Assembly: GCA_021777755.1 (NCBI GenBank)
Contig: JAJYDE010000030.1
Coordinates: 1 to 48,430 of the forward strand
DNA length: 48,430 nt
Direction of reading: 5' to 3'
DNA from: Deltaproteobacteria bacterium
Lineage (GTDB): Bacteria > Desulfobacterota > Syntrophobacteria > Syntrophobacterales > Syntrophobacteraceae
Position numbers and translations under genes: made by a program. Position 1 is the first letter of the stretch. The number at the start of each line of letters is the position of its first letter. The notes below the pieces were generated by a model. That model was not told the origin of the DNA, did not search any database, and saw nothing but the letters and a program-made list of their open reading frames with translations. This document shows, in pieces, positions 25,452 through 33,833 of this stretch.

Positions 25452-25841
25452 ATGAGCAATATATTCGAAGCATTCAATAAGATAGCGGAAAAAAAAATCC
25501 TCGAAGCGATGCGCGAGGGCCAATTCGACGATCTGCCGGGCAAAGGCAAGCCGCTGGACCTCGAAGAAGACAGGCATCTTCCGCAGGACATCCGCATGGC
25601 CCACAAAATCTTGAAAAACGCCGACTGCCTGCCGCCCGAGTTGGAAATCCGAAAAGAAATCCTGACCATCGAAGAACTGCTCGCCGGGGAAAAGGACACG
25701 AAGGCAAAGTACAGGCAGATCAAGAAGCTCAACTACCTGATCATGAAGCTCAACATGTCTCGCCGCAGTTCCCTTTCACTGGAAAAAAACCAGGTGTATT
25801 ACGACAAACTGGTCGAAAGGGTGGGGAAAAAGGCGGATTGA
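25452..25841 (+). CDS. DUF1992 (DnaJ homologue C28-type) protein
   Basis: A 129-residue protein with the DUF1992 signature: KIAEKKILEAMREGQFDDLPGKGKPL and PQDIRMAHKILKNADCLPPELE, followed by a helical tail. The family is linked by name to DNAJC28 but its bacterial role is unknown. The ATG at 25452 is preferred over an upstream in-frame TTG because the protein then begins like family members (MSNIFEAF). Confidence 0.85.
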   Translation: MSNIFEAFNKIAEKKILEAMREGQFDDLPGKGKPLDLEEDRHLPQDIRMAHKILKNADCLPPELEIRKEILTIEELLAGEKDTKAKYRQIKKLNYLIMKLNMSRRSSLSLEKNQVYYDKLVERVGKKAD

Positions 25842-25848
25842 GGCCCGC

Positions 25849-26100
25849 CTATTTCGTGTGGCCCGGCAGTTCGATGGAGGTGCAGGATTGCCCGGGGCCG
25901 CAGGTGCGCGTGGTGGCCGAAGGGCCGGCCGGGCCGGGCGATGCGGACGTCGAGCCCATGACGTAATTGGTCCTGCTGATAATCCTCTCCAGTTCCTCGG
26001 AGCCGCAGGCGCCGCACTTCATTTCGATTTCCCGGCTCCCCGAAAGGATGAATTCTTCAACATTACCGCATTTTGCACACCGAAATTCGTAAATTGGCAA
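25849..26100 (-). CDS. FmdB-type zinc-ribbon protein
   Basis: An 83-residue protein starting PIYEFRCAKCGNVEEF with a second pair MKCGACGS; the two CxxC knuckles and the MPIYEF start identify the FmdB/CxxC_CXXC_SSSS zinc-ribbon family. The tail is low-complexity (Gly, Pro, Ser, Thr). The start codon is TTG with GAGGG upstream, chosen from the family N-terminus. Convergent with the DUF1992 gene, only seven bases apart. Confidence 0.88.
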   Translation of the reverse strand: MPIYEFRCAKCGNVEEFILSGSREIEMKCGACGSEELERIISRTNYVMGSTSASPGPAGPSATTRTCGPGQSCTSIELPGHTK

Positions 26101-26252
26101 GTTACTACCCTCGACTGGATTTTAATGTGTGGATCAAAACGATCGTGGATCTTAACAAAGGGAAGCAACCCCTGTCAACCTCCGCCCCGGGGCAAGCCGT
26201 GAAATCCGCAAGGCTCCGGGGCGGCCAAGGGGTGAACCGCGGTCAAAAAGAG

Positions 26253-26277
26253 GCGGGGGCGCTTGGGGCGCCCCCGC
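26253..26277 (-). terminator. Intrinsic terminator of the MFS gene
   Basis: A perfect 10-base-pair stem (GCGGGGGCGC with GCGCCCCCGC) around a five-base loop, followed on the minus strand by CCTCTTTTT. It lies 65 bases after the MFS stop codon. Confidence 0.8.
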
Positions 26278-26341
26278 GTGGTTGCTTTCGATACGACTGT
26301 TCGAATCCGGACGCTTACGCGGCCACGGACTTTGCCTTGAC

Positions 26342-27598
26342 CTAGGAGGCCGCTTTTTCCCTCACCGCCAGCATTGCTATCAAACCGATTCCGTAGCCGA
26401 TGAGAATGGTCCACATGCCGGCCCAGTTGCCCCCGGGCTTGAAGGGTCCGCCGAAGGCGTCCATTATGGCGCCCATCACGAGGGGAAGACCGAACACCCC
26501 GATATTGGTCGCCATGGTGTAGACGCCTGAGGCAAGCCCCACGTTTACCGGCGTGACCCCCGGCATGGTTGTCATAAGCGCCATTCCCGTGGCCCACGGA
26601 GCTTCGAAGAAAAACCCGAAAACCACCGCGAAAAGAAGCAGTTCAGGTATGGTCATGCTTTTGGTGACCATGTAGAAAATCCACACCGCCGTCGTAATGG
26701 CGCACAGAATCACGGTGAGCCTCTTTTTGCCCACAGCGCTGGCAAACGAGGGCAGGATGGCCATGCCAACGCCCATTGCAATCGAATAAATGCCCACCAC
26801 GGTGCCTGCCAACTGCGGTTTCAGTCCATGCAGGACGATCATCTGTCCGGGCAGCAGCCCCATCGCGCACACCGTGATGCCGGCGATGAAGATGGCGTAG
26901 AAGGCCACCAGCCAGGCCGAACCGGTTTGCATGACGTTTTTGAACTCCTCGCCGAAGGCCGCCCTTTTTTGGGCTCCCGCCACCACTTTGTCCTTCGCAA
27001 GAAAAATCCAGACAAGGGTAACGGCCACCATGACGACGCTCCAGACGGTCAGCGCGTGTTTTGCCGCCGACACCGCCGCGGCCACATTGTCCACGGGCGG
27101 ACCGTAGAGTAACGCCGTCCCCAGTATGCCCAAACCGCCGCCCACGAAAAAGGAGCCCGCGCCAATACCGATGAAGGTATGGGCCTTTTCACCGCCAAAC
27201 CACTGGATCATCATGACGGGCAGGCTGGCGGTCAGGATGCACACGCCCGCTCCGGCAATCACGGTCAAAAGGGCCTGGCCCACAAAACTGCCTGCGATAA
27301 AAGGGCGAGGCACGAAGGCGATGCATGCCAGGACGCCCGAGAGGATCATCATTTTCCTGACCCCGTACATGTCGATCCAGCGTCCTTTGATAAGAGAAAC
27401 AAATATGGCCACCAGCCCTGGCAGAGACAAAAGCAACTCGGCCTTCCACTCCGGGAGATGAAAAACCTTTTCCCAATACACATGCTTTAGCGGCGCCTGG
27501 GCGAACCAACTGGTCCAGATCCCCAGGGACATGAGCACATAGGCCAACAGCATGACCCATTTGTAACTGTCGGACTGCCCGGCTTGTTGATTTGACAT
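26342..27598 (-). CDS. MFS transporter, candidate aromatic-acid carrier
   Basis: A 418-residue, 12-helix major facilitator; KGRWIDMYGVRKMMILSGVLA is the loop 2-3 signature. The strong ribosome-binding site AAGGAGG precedes the ATG. It is the last gene of a probable operon starting with the PaaK-like ligase, divergent from had-oah, so uptake of benzoate or a similar acid is a reasonable inference. Sequence alone does not set the substrate; OFA-like or related anion-carrier groups are alternatives. Confidence 0.8.
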   Translation of the reverse strand: MSNQQAGQSDSYKWVMLLAYVLMSLGIWTSWFAQAPLKHVYWEKVFHLPEWKAELLLSLPGLVAIFVSLIKGRWIDMYGVRKMMILSGVLACIAFVPRPFIAGSFVGQALLTVIAGAGVCILTASLPVMMIQWFGGEKAHTFIGIGAGSFFVGGGLGILGTALLYGPPVDNVAAAVSAAKHALTVWSVVMVAVTLVWIFLAKDKVVAGAQKRAAFGEEFKNVMQTGSAWLVAFYAIFIAGITVCAMGLLPGQMIVLHGLKPQLAGTVVGIYSIAMGVGMAILPSFASAVGKKRLTVILCAITTAVWIFYMVTKSMTIPELLLFAVVFGFFFEAPWATGMALMTTMPGVTPVNVGLASGVYTMATNIGVFGLPLVMGAIMDAFGGPFKPGGNWAGMWTILIGYGIGLIAMLAVREKAAS

Positions 27599-27748
27599 CG
27601 TCTACGCCTCCTTGGTAGTGCGTTGAGGAATGATGAAAAGAAAAAATAAAGAAAAATGAAACTTCACCTATAAACACATGCCGTACAAGAAATGCCGGCA
27701 GGCACCCCCAGGATAATAAAGTTTCCCGGCAAATGGGAAAAAGATTTT

Positions 27749-27931
27749 TCAGTCCGGAAACCCCACGACATCGCAAACATTCAACTCCAACATCTTGATG
27801 CTTGCAAGCACGCGGGCGACATTTCTTTTTACCGCCGGAAATTCATTCGCCATCGCGCTAAGGTCGAGAGCCGACTCTTTGAGCTGCCGGATTTTTTCGT
27901 CCATTTTTTCGATATCGACCGGAGCGGTCAT
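27749..27931 (-). CDS. Small protein between aryl-CoA ligase and MFS genes
   Basis: A 60-residue, probably helical protein (KMDEKIRQLKESALDLSAMANEFPAVKRNVARVLASIKMLELNVCDVV). It matches no family known to me. The ribosome-binding site GAGAGGAGATG is strong, the ligase stop is 25 bases upstream, and the frame is free of rare features, so it is probably translated. The heptad-like spacing suggests a short coiled coil. It may be a partner of the ligase, but no evidence fixes that. Confidence 0.7.
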   Translation of the reverse strand: MTAPVDIEKMDEKIRQLKESALDLSAMANEFPAVKRNVARVLASIKMLELNVCDVVGFPD

Positions 27932-27956
27932 GAATCATCTCCTCTCATTTTTCAGG

Positions 27957-29291
27957 CTATGCGGTTTTTCTCAGGTCCTTGAATCTCCTTGCCTTCACTT
28001 CGTATCTTGGCAAACTGCCGTAGTCGTAGAACTCGATCTCATAGCCGAGGTTGGTTTTGAGCCTCAGCTGATGTCTCAACTCGGACTCGATCTCTTTGAC
28101 CCTGCCTTCAGCGCCGGGGGAGACTTCCACTTTCAGCTTGATGGTCTCCGAATCCCCCTGCTTTTCCACGACCACTTCATACTCGCTGCCAAGGCCCTCG
28201 ATCCCGCGCACCACCTCTTCTATGGCCACCGGGGCGAGCAGAACCCCTTTTACTTTCGTTATGTCGTCAACCCGGCCAACCACTCCTCCCTTGATCAACC
28301 GGAATGTGCGGCCGCACGAACAGGGCGCTCCATCCCACTCGATGACATCCTTGGAGTCGAATCTCACACAGGGCATGGCCATCCGGTCCAGAGCCGTAAT
28401 GACCATCTTGCCCCTTCGCCCCGGTTCTTCGATGATTTCCCCGGTCTCGACGTCTTCTATTTCCACCAGGAACATCGCCTCGTTGACATGAAGCCCGCCC
28501 GGCTGATCGAGGCATTCGAAAGACCAGGCGCCGATTTCGGTCGCGCCCGCATGGTCGAAGACCTTTGCGTTCCAAGCCTCTTCGATTCTTTTCTTCGTGG
28601 CCGGAACGCTTGCCCCTGGCTCCCCGGCGCAAGTTATTCTTTTTATTCCAAGCGTCCCTGGCGCTATGCCCAGCTTGCTTCTAGCCGCATCGGCCATTCC
28701 CAGCATATAGGTCGGTGTGCCCATCATCGCGGTGGCCCTCAGTTCCCGGATCTTCAGAATCCTCGCCTGGGTATCGAGTACTCCGCCGGGCGCCACTTCA
28801 CATCCCAGCTTCTCCGCGGCGTAATGGCCCGCCCAGAAGGCCACGAAAATGTTATACCCGAAGGGAATGAAAACGCGGTCGGACGGCCTGTAGCCCTGCG
28901 CCCACAGGATCGCGGCCCAGCACTCCGCCCACCACTCCCAGTCCTGCCAGGTATCGGCCTGGTAGACCGGCTGGCCGGTGGTGCCGCTGGTCTGACGAAA
29001 ATTGCTCACCTCTTCGAGCGGAACGCAAAGGGCATCCCCGTAAGGAAAGGGGTCTTTGCACTGAATCCCCCGCATCATCGATTTCTCCACCTTGGGAACC
29101 TGCCGTATATCCCGGAATGTCCTGATATCTGAGGGGGTAAGGCCAGCCTTATCATAGAGAGCGCGATGAAACCTGGATTTTTCATAGGCCCAGGTGAAAA
29201 TGGCCTTGAATTTTCTCAACTGCAACGCACGCAATCTTTCCAGGGGCATGGTTTCCAGTACGGGGTTCCAGTAGAGCTGTTCGGATATCAT
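27957..29291 (-). CDS. PaaK-type aryl-CoA ligase (phenylacetate-CoA ligase family)
   Basis: A 444-residue adenylate-forming ligase. The phosphate loop SNFRQTSGTTGQPVYQADT is intact. GHYAAEKLGCEV, MMGTPTYMLGMADAA, CAGEPGASVPATKKRIEEAWNAKVFDHAGATEIG and PCVRFDSKDVI...CSCGRTFRLIKGGVVGRVDD are PaaK-like, and the C-terminal domain ends LPRYEVKARRF. It should form the CoA thioester of an aromatic or similar acid with ATP. Next to had-oah, benzoate or another ring acid is likely, but the substrate is inferred. Confidence 0.9.
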   Translation of the reverse strand: MISEQLYWNPVLETMPLERLRALQLRKFKAIFTWAYEKSRFHRALYDKAGLTPSDIRTFRDIRQVPKVEKSMMRGIQCKDPFPYGDALCVPLEEVSNFRQTSGTTGQPVYQADTWQDWEWWAECWAAILWAQGYRPSDRVFIPFGYNIFVAFWAGHYAAEKLGCEVAPGGVLDTQARILKIRELRATAMMGTPTYMLGMADAARSKLGIAPGTLGIKRITCAGEPGASVPATKKRIEEAWNAKVFDHAGATEIGAWSFECLDQPGGLHVNEAMFLVEIEDVETGEIIEEPGRRGKMVITALDRMAMPCVRFDSKDVIEWDGAPCSCGRTFRLIKGGVVGRVDDITKVKGVLLAPVAIEEVVRGIEGLGSEYEVVVEKQGDSETIKLKVEVSPGAEGRVKEIESELRHQLRLKTNLGYEIEFYDYGSLPRYEVKARRFKDLRKTA

Positions 29292-29878
29292 GGACTCGTC
29301 TCCTTTGTTCTCCCCGGCCGATCCTTCAGCCTTTGCCCGAAAACGAACGGCAATGCACAGAGATGAAAACGCGGGGGCAAGTCCGTACGAGAAAGCATTG
29401 CAATCGGAATCCGCTACGATAAACTCTCCGATACCGCGTCTTCTCTTCCATTTTACGGCTCAACTGTTGAAAAGGCGTCAGCCGCCGGTGCCCCCTTCGG
29501 GGCGATCATTTCGCGCGAGGATTTGAGTGCGATGAGGAAAATTTTGAATCTGAAACGAATTCCAACCGGAATTTCCGGATGAGCGGGAGCTTGAATTTAA
29601 CGCCAAAATAATCAAAATAACGCGTGAAAGCAACAGGATCTTGGAGGCCACAAGCTCCCGATCCCGCTCCACAAAGCAGGCTAAAAATATATTGACACAT
29701 CATTTTTGTCAAGCTATTTTGTAGCCGGATTGTAGCTTCTATCCGAGAGGCGCTTTCTTCGCCTCCACCCGCCGCCTTCTCTTTTATGGATAAAAAGAGG
29801 GGTCCTCGGCTTTCTCAATCCATATCTTCACGCTCAGTGCGGCGGGCCGAGCCGCGGAGCTTTTCAAGAAGGAGAAAA
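29292..29878. other. Divergent regulatory region between ligase and had operons
   Basis: There is no convincing gene in this 587-base stretch. The right part is AT-rich and holds a consensus promoter with an overlapping inverted repeat for the had operon (29692-29720). The leader of about 150 bases before had also contains an in-frame upstream extension that lacks its own ribosome-binding site. No clear minus-strand promoter for the ligase was seen. Confidence 0.5.
29692..29720 (+). promoter_or_regulatory. Promoter with overlapping operator-like palindrome upstream of had
   Basis: TTGACA (29692-29697) and TATTTT (29715-29720) are separated by 17 bases. The -35 box is also the left arm of TTGACA-N9-TGTCAA (29692-29712), so a bound regulator would cover the RNA polymerase site. 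The promoter match and symmetry are seen; repression, for instance by an aromatic-sensing regulator, is inferred. Confidence 0.65.
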
Positions 29879-30982
29879 ATGCCAATGGTGCCCGACAAAA
29901 TCAAAGCCTGGCAGATGGTTCAGCCGACCGCCAGGAACAAGGAGACCGGAGAAACGATTCCGGGCAGGCTCGAACTGGTCGAGATCGCGGTTCCGGAGCT
30001 AAAAGAGGGCGAAGTTCTCGTCGAGGTTGCGGGCTGCGGAGTATGCCACACCGACCTTGGCTACTTCTACGACGGGGTGCCCACGGTATGCAAGCCTCCC
30101 CTCATCCTGGGCCACGAGATTTCCGGGACGGTGGTGGCGGGCGACAAGAAGTGGGTGGGCAAGGAAGTTTTGGTTCCCGCGGTGATGCCCTGCCGCAGTT
30201 GCGAGCTGTGCAAGACCCGGCGGGGCAACAGGTGCCTCAATCAGAAGATGCCTGGAAACAGCACGGGGATCTACGGCGGATTTGCAAGCCATATACCGGT
30301 TCCGTCCCTGGATCTTTGCGAGATAAAAAAGCGGGGGCACATTGCGCTCGAAGAACTTGCGGTCGTGGCCGACGCGGTGACCACTCCCTTTCAGGCGGCC
30401 AAAAGAGCGGGGCTCGAAGTGGGAGACAACGTCATTGTCATAGGCGTTGGCGGAGTCGGGCAGTACATGGTTCAAACGGCCAAGGGTCTGGGGGCGGGAA
30501 CGGTCATCGCGGTCGATATCGTCGAGGAGCGGCTGCAAAAGATGCTCGGATACGGGGCTGATTTCGTTGTAAACTCCACCGGCAAAGGACCGGCCGAGGT
30601 GGCCGGGGAAGTGAAGAAAATCCGCGAACAGCAGGGTCTTCCCGGCCACGGCTGGAAGATCTTCGAAGCCACCGGGAGCAAGCCCGGCCAGGAAACCGCC
30701 CTGGGTCTTCTAAGCTTTACGGGCAAACTGATTATCATAGGCTTCGGGATGGCGAAGGTGGAATACATGCTGAGCCGGCTCATGGCCTTCGACGCCGAGA
30801 TCATCGGGACATGGGGATGTTTGCCCGAGTACTATCCGCAGGTGCTGGAGATGGTGACGAGCGGAAAGATTTCGGTTGGTCCCTTCGTGGAGACCCGGCC
30901 GATGAGCGGGATACGGGAAGCTTTCGCGGAAGCCCACCAAAGGCCTCCCGACCGCCGGATCGTACTGGTTCCCGATTTTTAG
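29879..30982 (+). CDS. had: 6-hydroxycyclohex-1-ene-1-carbonyl-CoA dehydrogenase
   Basis: A 367-residue zinc-dependent medium-chain alcohol dehydrogenase. Catalytic zinc ligands C53 (CGVCHTDLGYF) and H79-E80, structural cysteines C105, C108, C111 and C119 (PCRSCELCKTRRGNRC), and the NAD site VIGVGGVGQY are present. Had oxidises 6-hydroxycyclohex-1-ene-1-carbonyl-CoA to the 6-oxo compound with NAD in benzoyl-CoA degradation (bamQ in obligate anaerobes). The ATG at 29879 has AAGGAG seven to eight bases upstream. The hydrolase gene follows directly, which supports the assignment. Confidence 0.92.
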   Translation: MPMVPDKIKAWQMVQPTARNKETGETIPGRLELVEIAVPELKEGEVLVEVAGCGVCHTDLGYFYDGVPTVCKPPLILGHEISGTVVAGDKKWVGKEVLVPAVMPCRSCELCKTRRGNRCLNQKMPGNSTGIYGGFASHIPVPSLDLCEIKKRGHIALEELAVVADAVTTPFQAAKRAGLEVGDNVIVIGVGGVGQYMVQTAKGLGAGTVIAVDIVEERLQKMLGYGADFVVNSTGKGPAEVAGEVKKIREQQGLPGHGWKIFEATGSKPGQETALGLLSFTGKLIIIGFGMAKVEYMLSRLMAFDAEIIGTWGCLPEYYPQVLEMVTSGKISVGPFVETRPMSGIREAFAEAHQRPPDRRIVLVPDF

Positions 30983-31030
30983 AGGTTTTTTGCGACTGGA
31001 CAATCCTTCGGGTATCAAGGAGAAATTGCA

Positions 31031-32167
31031 ATGGCGCTTGAATGGATGCCAAGGGATAACGGGAATAAGGACCACATGCTGCATTCGGATATCCACTTCG
31101 GGACGGAGGCCCCTTGTGTGGTATACGAGAAGCGGCCTCTAACCGACCCTTCGGGAAAACTGATCGAAGGGCTTTATACGGCCTGGATCAGGCTGAACAA
31201 CCCATCCCAGTACAACTCCTACACCACCGAGATGGTCAAGGGGGTCATCGCGGGCTTCGAAAACGCTTCCCTTGACAGAAGTGTTGTATGCGTAGTTTTT
31301 ACCGGCACCGGTCCGTACGCCTTCTGCACGGGCGGCAACACAAGGGAGTACAGTGAATACTACAGCATGCGATGTGACGAATACGGCCAGTACATGGAAC
31401 TTTTCAACCACATGGTCGATGCGATCCTGGCCTGCAAAAAGCCCACGATCTGCAGGGTAAACGGCATGCGGGTGGCCGGAGGCCAGGAAATCGGCATGGC
31501 ATGCGATCTGGCCGTAGCTTCGGACCTTGCCATATTCGGCCAGGCCGGCCCACGCCACGGTTCGGCCCCGGCGGGCGGTTCCTCGGACTTTCTGCCCTGG
31601 TTTCTTTCGGCCGAAGACGCCATGTGGAACTGCATCTCGTGCGAGATGTGGTCCGCCTACAAGATGAAGGCGAAAAACCTGGTGTCCAAAGTCGTTCCGG
31701 TGCTCAAAGTCGAGGGCAAGTGGGTGAGAAACCCGACGGTGGTCTGGGACAAATGGGTGGACGATGGAGAGATCGTCTACGGTGAGATGAAGAGCGGAAA
31801 GGAGTTGGCCGAAGGGCGCGATTTTGTCAAAAAACACCAGGCGGGCGCCGACTTCGAACTGCTCGATAAAGAGGTCCAGGCAATCGTGTGGAAGTTTGCC
31901 AACCTCTTCCCCGGCTGCCTCATCAAGTCCATCGACGGCATCCGGCAGAAGAAGAAATTTTTCTGGGATACGACAAAAAACGAGCACCGCCATTGGCTTG
32001 CCGCCAACATGAGCGGGGAAGCGTTCCTGGGCTTCGGGGCCTTCAACACCAAAAAGATTACAGGCACGGATGTGGTCGATTTTCTCAAGTTCCGGCAAAA
32101 CGTTGCGGAGTGCAAGACGTGGGATTACGACATGTTCGCCGAAGTACTCGGAAAACCTAAAGAATAA
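31031..32167 (+). CDS. oah: 6-oxocyclohex-1-ene-1-carbonyl-CoA hydrolase (ring-opening)
   Basis: A 378-residue crotonase-fold enzyme of the BamA/Oah type, longer than ordinary enoyl-CoA hydratases. FTGTGPYAFCTGGNTREYSEYY, CRVNGMRVAGGQEIGMACDLAVASDLAIFGQAGPRHGSAP and the C-terminal NEHRHWLAANMSGEAFLGFGAFN are characteristic. It adds water and opens the ring to give 3-hydroxypimeloyl-CoA, the marker reaction of anaerobic aromatic degradation. AAGGAGAAATTGCA precedes the ATG. It lies 48 bases after had. Confidence 0.95.
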   Translation: MALEWMPRDNGNKDHMLHSDIHFGTEAPCVVYEKRPLTDPSGKLIEGLYTAWIRLNNPSQYNSYTTEMVKGVIAGFENASLDRSVVCVVFTGTGPYAFCTGGNTREYSEYYSMRCDEYGQYMELFNHMVDAILACKKPTICRVNGMRVAGGQEIGMACDLAVASDLAIFGQAGPRHGSAPAGGSSDFLPWFLSAEDAMWNCISCEMWSAYKMKAKNLVSKVVPVLKVEGKWVRNPTVVWDKWVDDGEIVYGEMKSGKELAEGRDFVKKHQAGADFELLDKEVQAIVWKFANLFPGCLIKSIDGIRQKKKFFWDTTKNEHRHWLAANMSGEAFLGFGAFNTKKITGTDVVDFLKFRQNVAECKTWDYDMFAEVLGKPKE

Positions 32168-32199
32168 ATATTCCGGCGAAAATCTCCGGGAGGACGGGT

Positions 32200-33372
32200 A
32201 TGAATAAAAAAATTGGAATTATCGGCGTCGGCCAGAGTGCTTTTGTCCGCACATATCCGGGGTCGATTCGCGAGTTGGTGTTTGAAAGTTTCCGGGAGGC
32301 GATGCAAGACGCCGGGCTCGCAAGGACGGATATCGGCGCAACGGTGGTCTGTTCGGCACCCGAATACGACAAGCAGCGGTCGCCCGCGGGAGTGATCGCC
32401 GAATACCTGGGGCTTAACCCTCAGCCCACCTTCTATGCGGAAACCCTGTGTTCGTCGAGCAGTACCGGCCTCAAACTGGCCTACTCCCTGGTGGCCTCGG
32501 GGCTCCACGACGTGGTGATGGTGATCGGCTTTCAGATCATGTCGCAGCTCACTTCGGCCGAGTCTCAGGAGCGCATGGGCCGGGGGGCGGACATCCTGTG
32601 GGAGTCTCCTTTCGGCACCATGATGCCGGCCTATTACGCCATGCACGCCCGGGCGCACATGGCAAAATACGGCACGACCCCTGAAGACCTGGCGCTCATC
32701 CGGGTCAAAGCCGCCACCTACGGACAGCTCAACCCGCTTGCGGTCTACCGCAAACCGGTGACGCTCGAACAGTTTAGCGACCCGGCAAGTATTCTTGGCG
32801 GCCCGGTGGCCATTCCGCTTCGGACCGGGGACTGCTGCGCCAATGCGGACGGAAGCTCGTGTCTGATTGTGGCCTGTGAGGAAAAAGCGCGCGCTTTTTC
32901 CAAAAAGCCCGTGTGGATAAAAGGGGTGGGGGCCGCTTCGGCCCCGGTCAACATGGCCGGTCGAGACCGGCTGACCGGCCTGGATGTTGCCGAGCAAGCC
33001 GCCGCGCAGGCCTACAGGATGGCAGGCATCACCGCGGCCGATATCGACGTGGCCGAGGTCCACGACTGCTTTACGATCGCCGAACTCATGGCCTACGAAA
33101 ATCTGGGTTTCGCAAAGCCGGGCGAAGGCAGGGACCTTATCGGGTCCAAGGCCACCTACAAGGAGGGGAGCATTCCGGTAAACATCGACGGAGGGCTGCT
33201 TTCCAAGGGGCATCCGATCGGGGCCACCGGAGGCTCGCAGGTGCGCACCATTGTCCTGCAGCTCCGGGGGGAGGCCGGCCCAATACAGGTCAAAGCCCCC
33301 GTCTTCGGGCTGATTCACAATATCGGCGGCGTGGGGCTCTACGGCAACGTGACAATCCTCGGCGTCGATTGA
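32200..33372 (+). CDS. Thiolase family protein
   Basis: A 390-residue thiolase of the SCP-x-like type. The nucleophile is C84 in AETLCSSSSTGL; DVAEVHDCFTIAELMAYENLG and SKGHPIGATGGSQV carry the other active-site residues. This subgroup typically works with a DUF35 OB-fold partner, encoded here directly downstream, as in the BbsA/BbsB thiolase of toluene degradation. In this operon it may cleave a 3-oxoacyl-CoA from ring opening, such as 3-oxopimeloyl-CoA; substrate inferred. GGGAGG is upstream of the ATG. Confidence 0.88.
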   Translation: MNKKIGIIGVGQSAFVRTYPGSIRELVFESFREAMQDAGLARTDIGATVVCSAPEYDKQRSPAGVIAEYLGLNPQPTFYAETLCSSSSTGLKLAYSLVASGLHDVVMVIGFQIMSQLTSAESQERMGRGADILWESPFGTMMPAYYAMHARAHMAKYGTTPEDLALIRVKAATYGQLNPLAVYRKPVTLEQFSDPASILGGPVAIPLRTGDCCANADGSSCLIVACEEKARAFSKKPVWIKGVGAASAPVNMAGRDRLTGLDVAEQAAAQAYRMAGITAADIDVAEVHDCFTIAELMAYENLGFAKPGEGRDLIGSKATYKEGSIPVNIDGGLLSKGHPIGATGGSQVRTIVLQLRGEAGPIQVKAPVFGLIHNIGGVGLYGNVTILGVD

Positions 33373-33392
33373 GATATTTCGGAGCACACACC

Positions 33393-33833
33393 ATGGCAAA
33401 AAACGAACTTGATACGAGATTTTCTGAATTCGGCACAGTCAGCTTCGCCTCCGTGACACGGGTAAACGACTTCATCGGCCACCTGGAAGCGGGCAAATTG
33501 ACGGGAACCCGGTGCGCGAAGTGCGCCAAGATATTCTTTCCACCCCGAGCCCAATGCTGCGAGTGTTTCTCCTCCGAGATGGAATGGTTCGAGGTTTGCG
33601 GGGAGGGCGAGCTTGTGAGCTTTTCCACCTTGCAGTACGCGCCTACCGGTTTTACCGAGGAAACGCCCTACACGATCGCCCTGGTCGATTACAAAGACTA
33701 CAAGGTCTTTGGACGCATCGACGGCTCGATCCCGCCGGAGGAACTCTCGGTCGGAATGAAATTGAAGGCCGTGCCTTCCAGGACCTCCAACGGCCACTTG
33801 ACATACCTCTTTGAAAGGAGCCCGGCTCGATGA
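33393..33833 (+). CDS. DUF35 OB-fold / zinc-ribbon thiolase partner
   Basis: A 146-residue protein with a rubredoxin-like zinc ribbon (GTRCAKCAKIFFPPRAQCCEC) and a C-terminal OB-fold (GELVSFSTLQYAPTGFTEETPYTIALVDYKDYKVFGRI). It starts at the ATG at 33393, 20 bases after the thiolase stop. Proteins of this family (BbsA, archaeal HMG-CoA-pathway partner) form complexes with the adjacent thiolase, bridging CoA intermediates. Its end overlaps the acyl-CoA dehydrogenase start (ATGA). Confidence 0.9.
   Translation: MAKNELDTRFSEFGTVSFASVTRVNDFIGHLEAGKLTGTRCAKCAKIFFPPRAQCCECFSSEMEWFEVCGEGELVSFSTLQYAPTGFTEETPYTIALVDYKDYKVFGRIDGSIPPEELSVGMKLKAVPSRTSNGHLTYLFERSPAR

Noticed and set aside
27795-29132. 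A 445-codon plus-strand frame
   Set aside because: It is antisense to the intact PaaK-like ligase gene and resembles no protein.
32125-33399. A 424-codon minus-strand frame
   Set aside because: It is antisense to the thiolase gene, with shadow composition rich in Arg, Gly and His.
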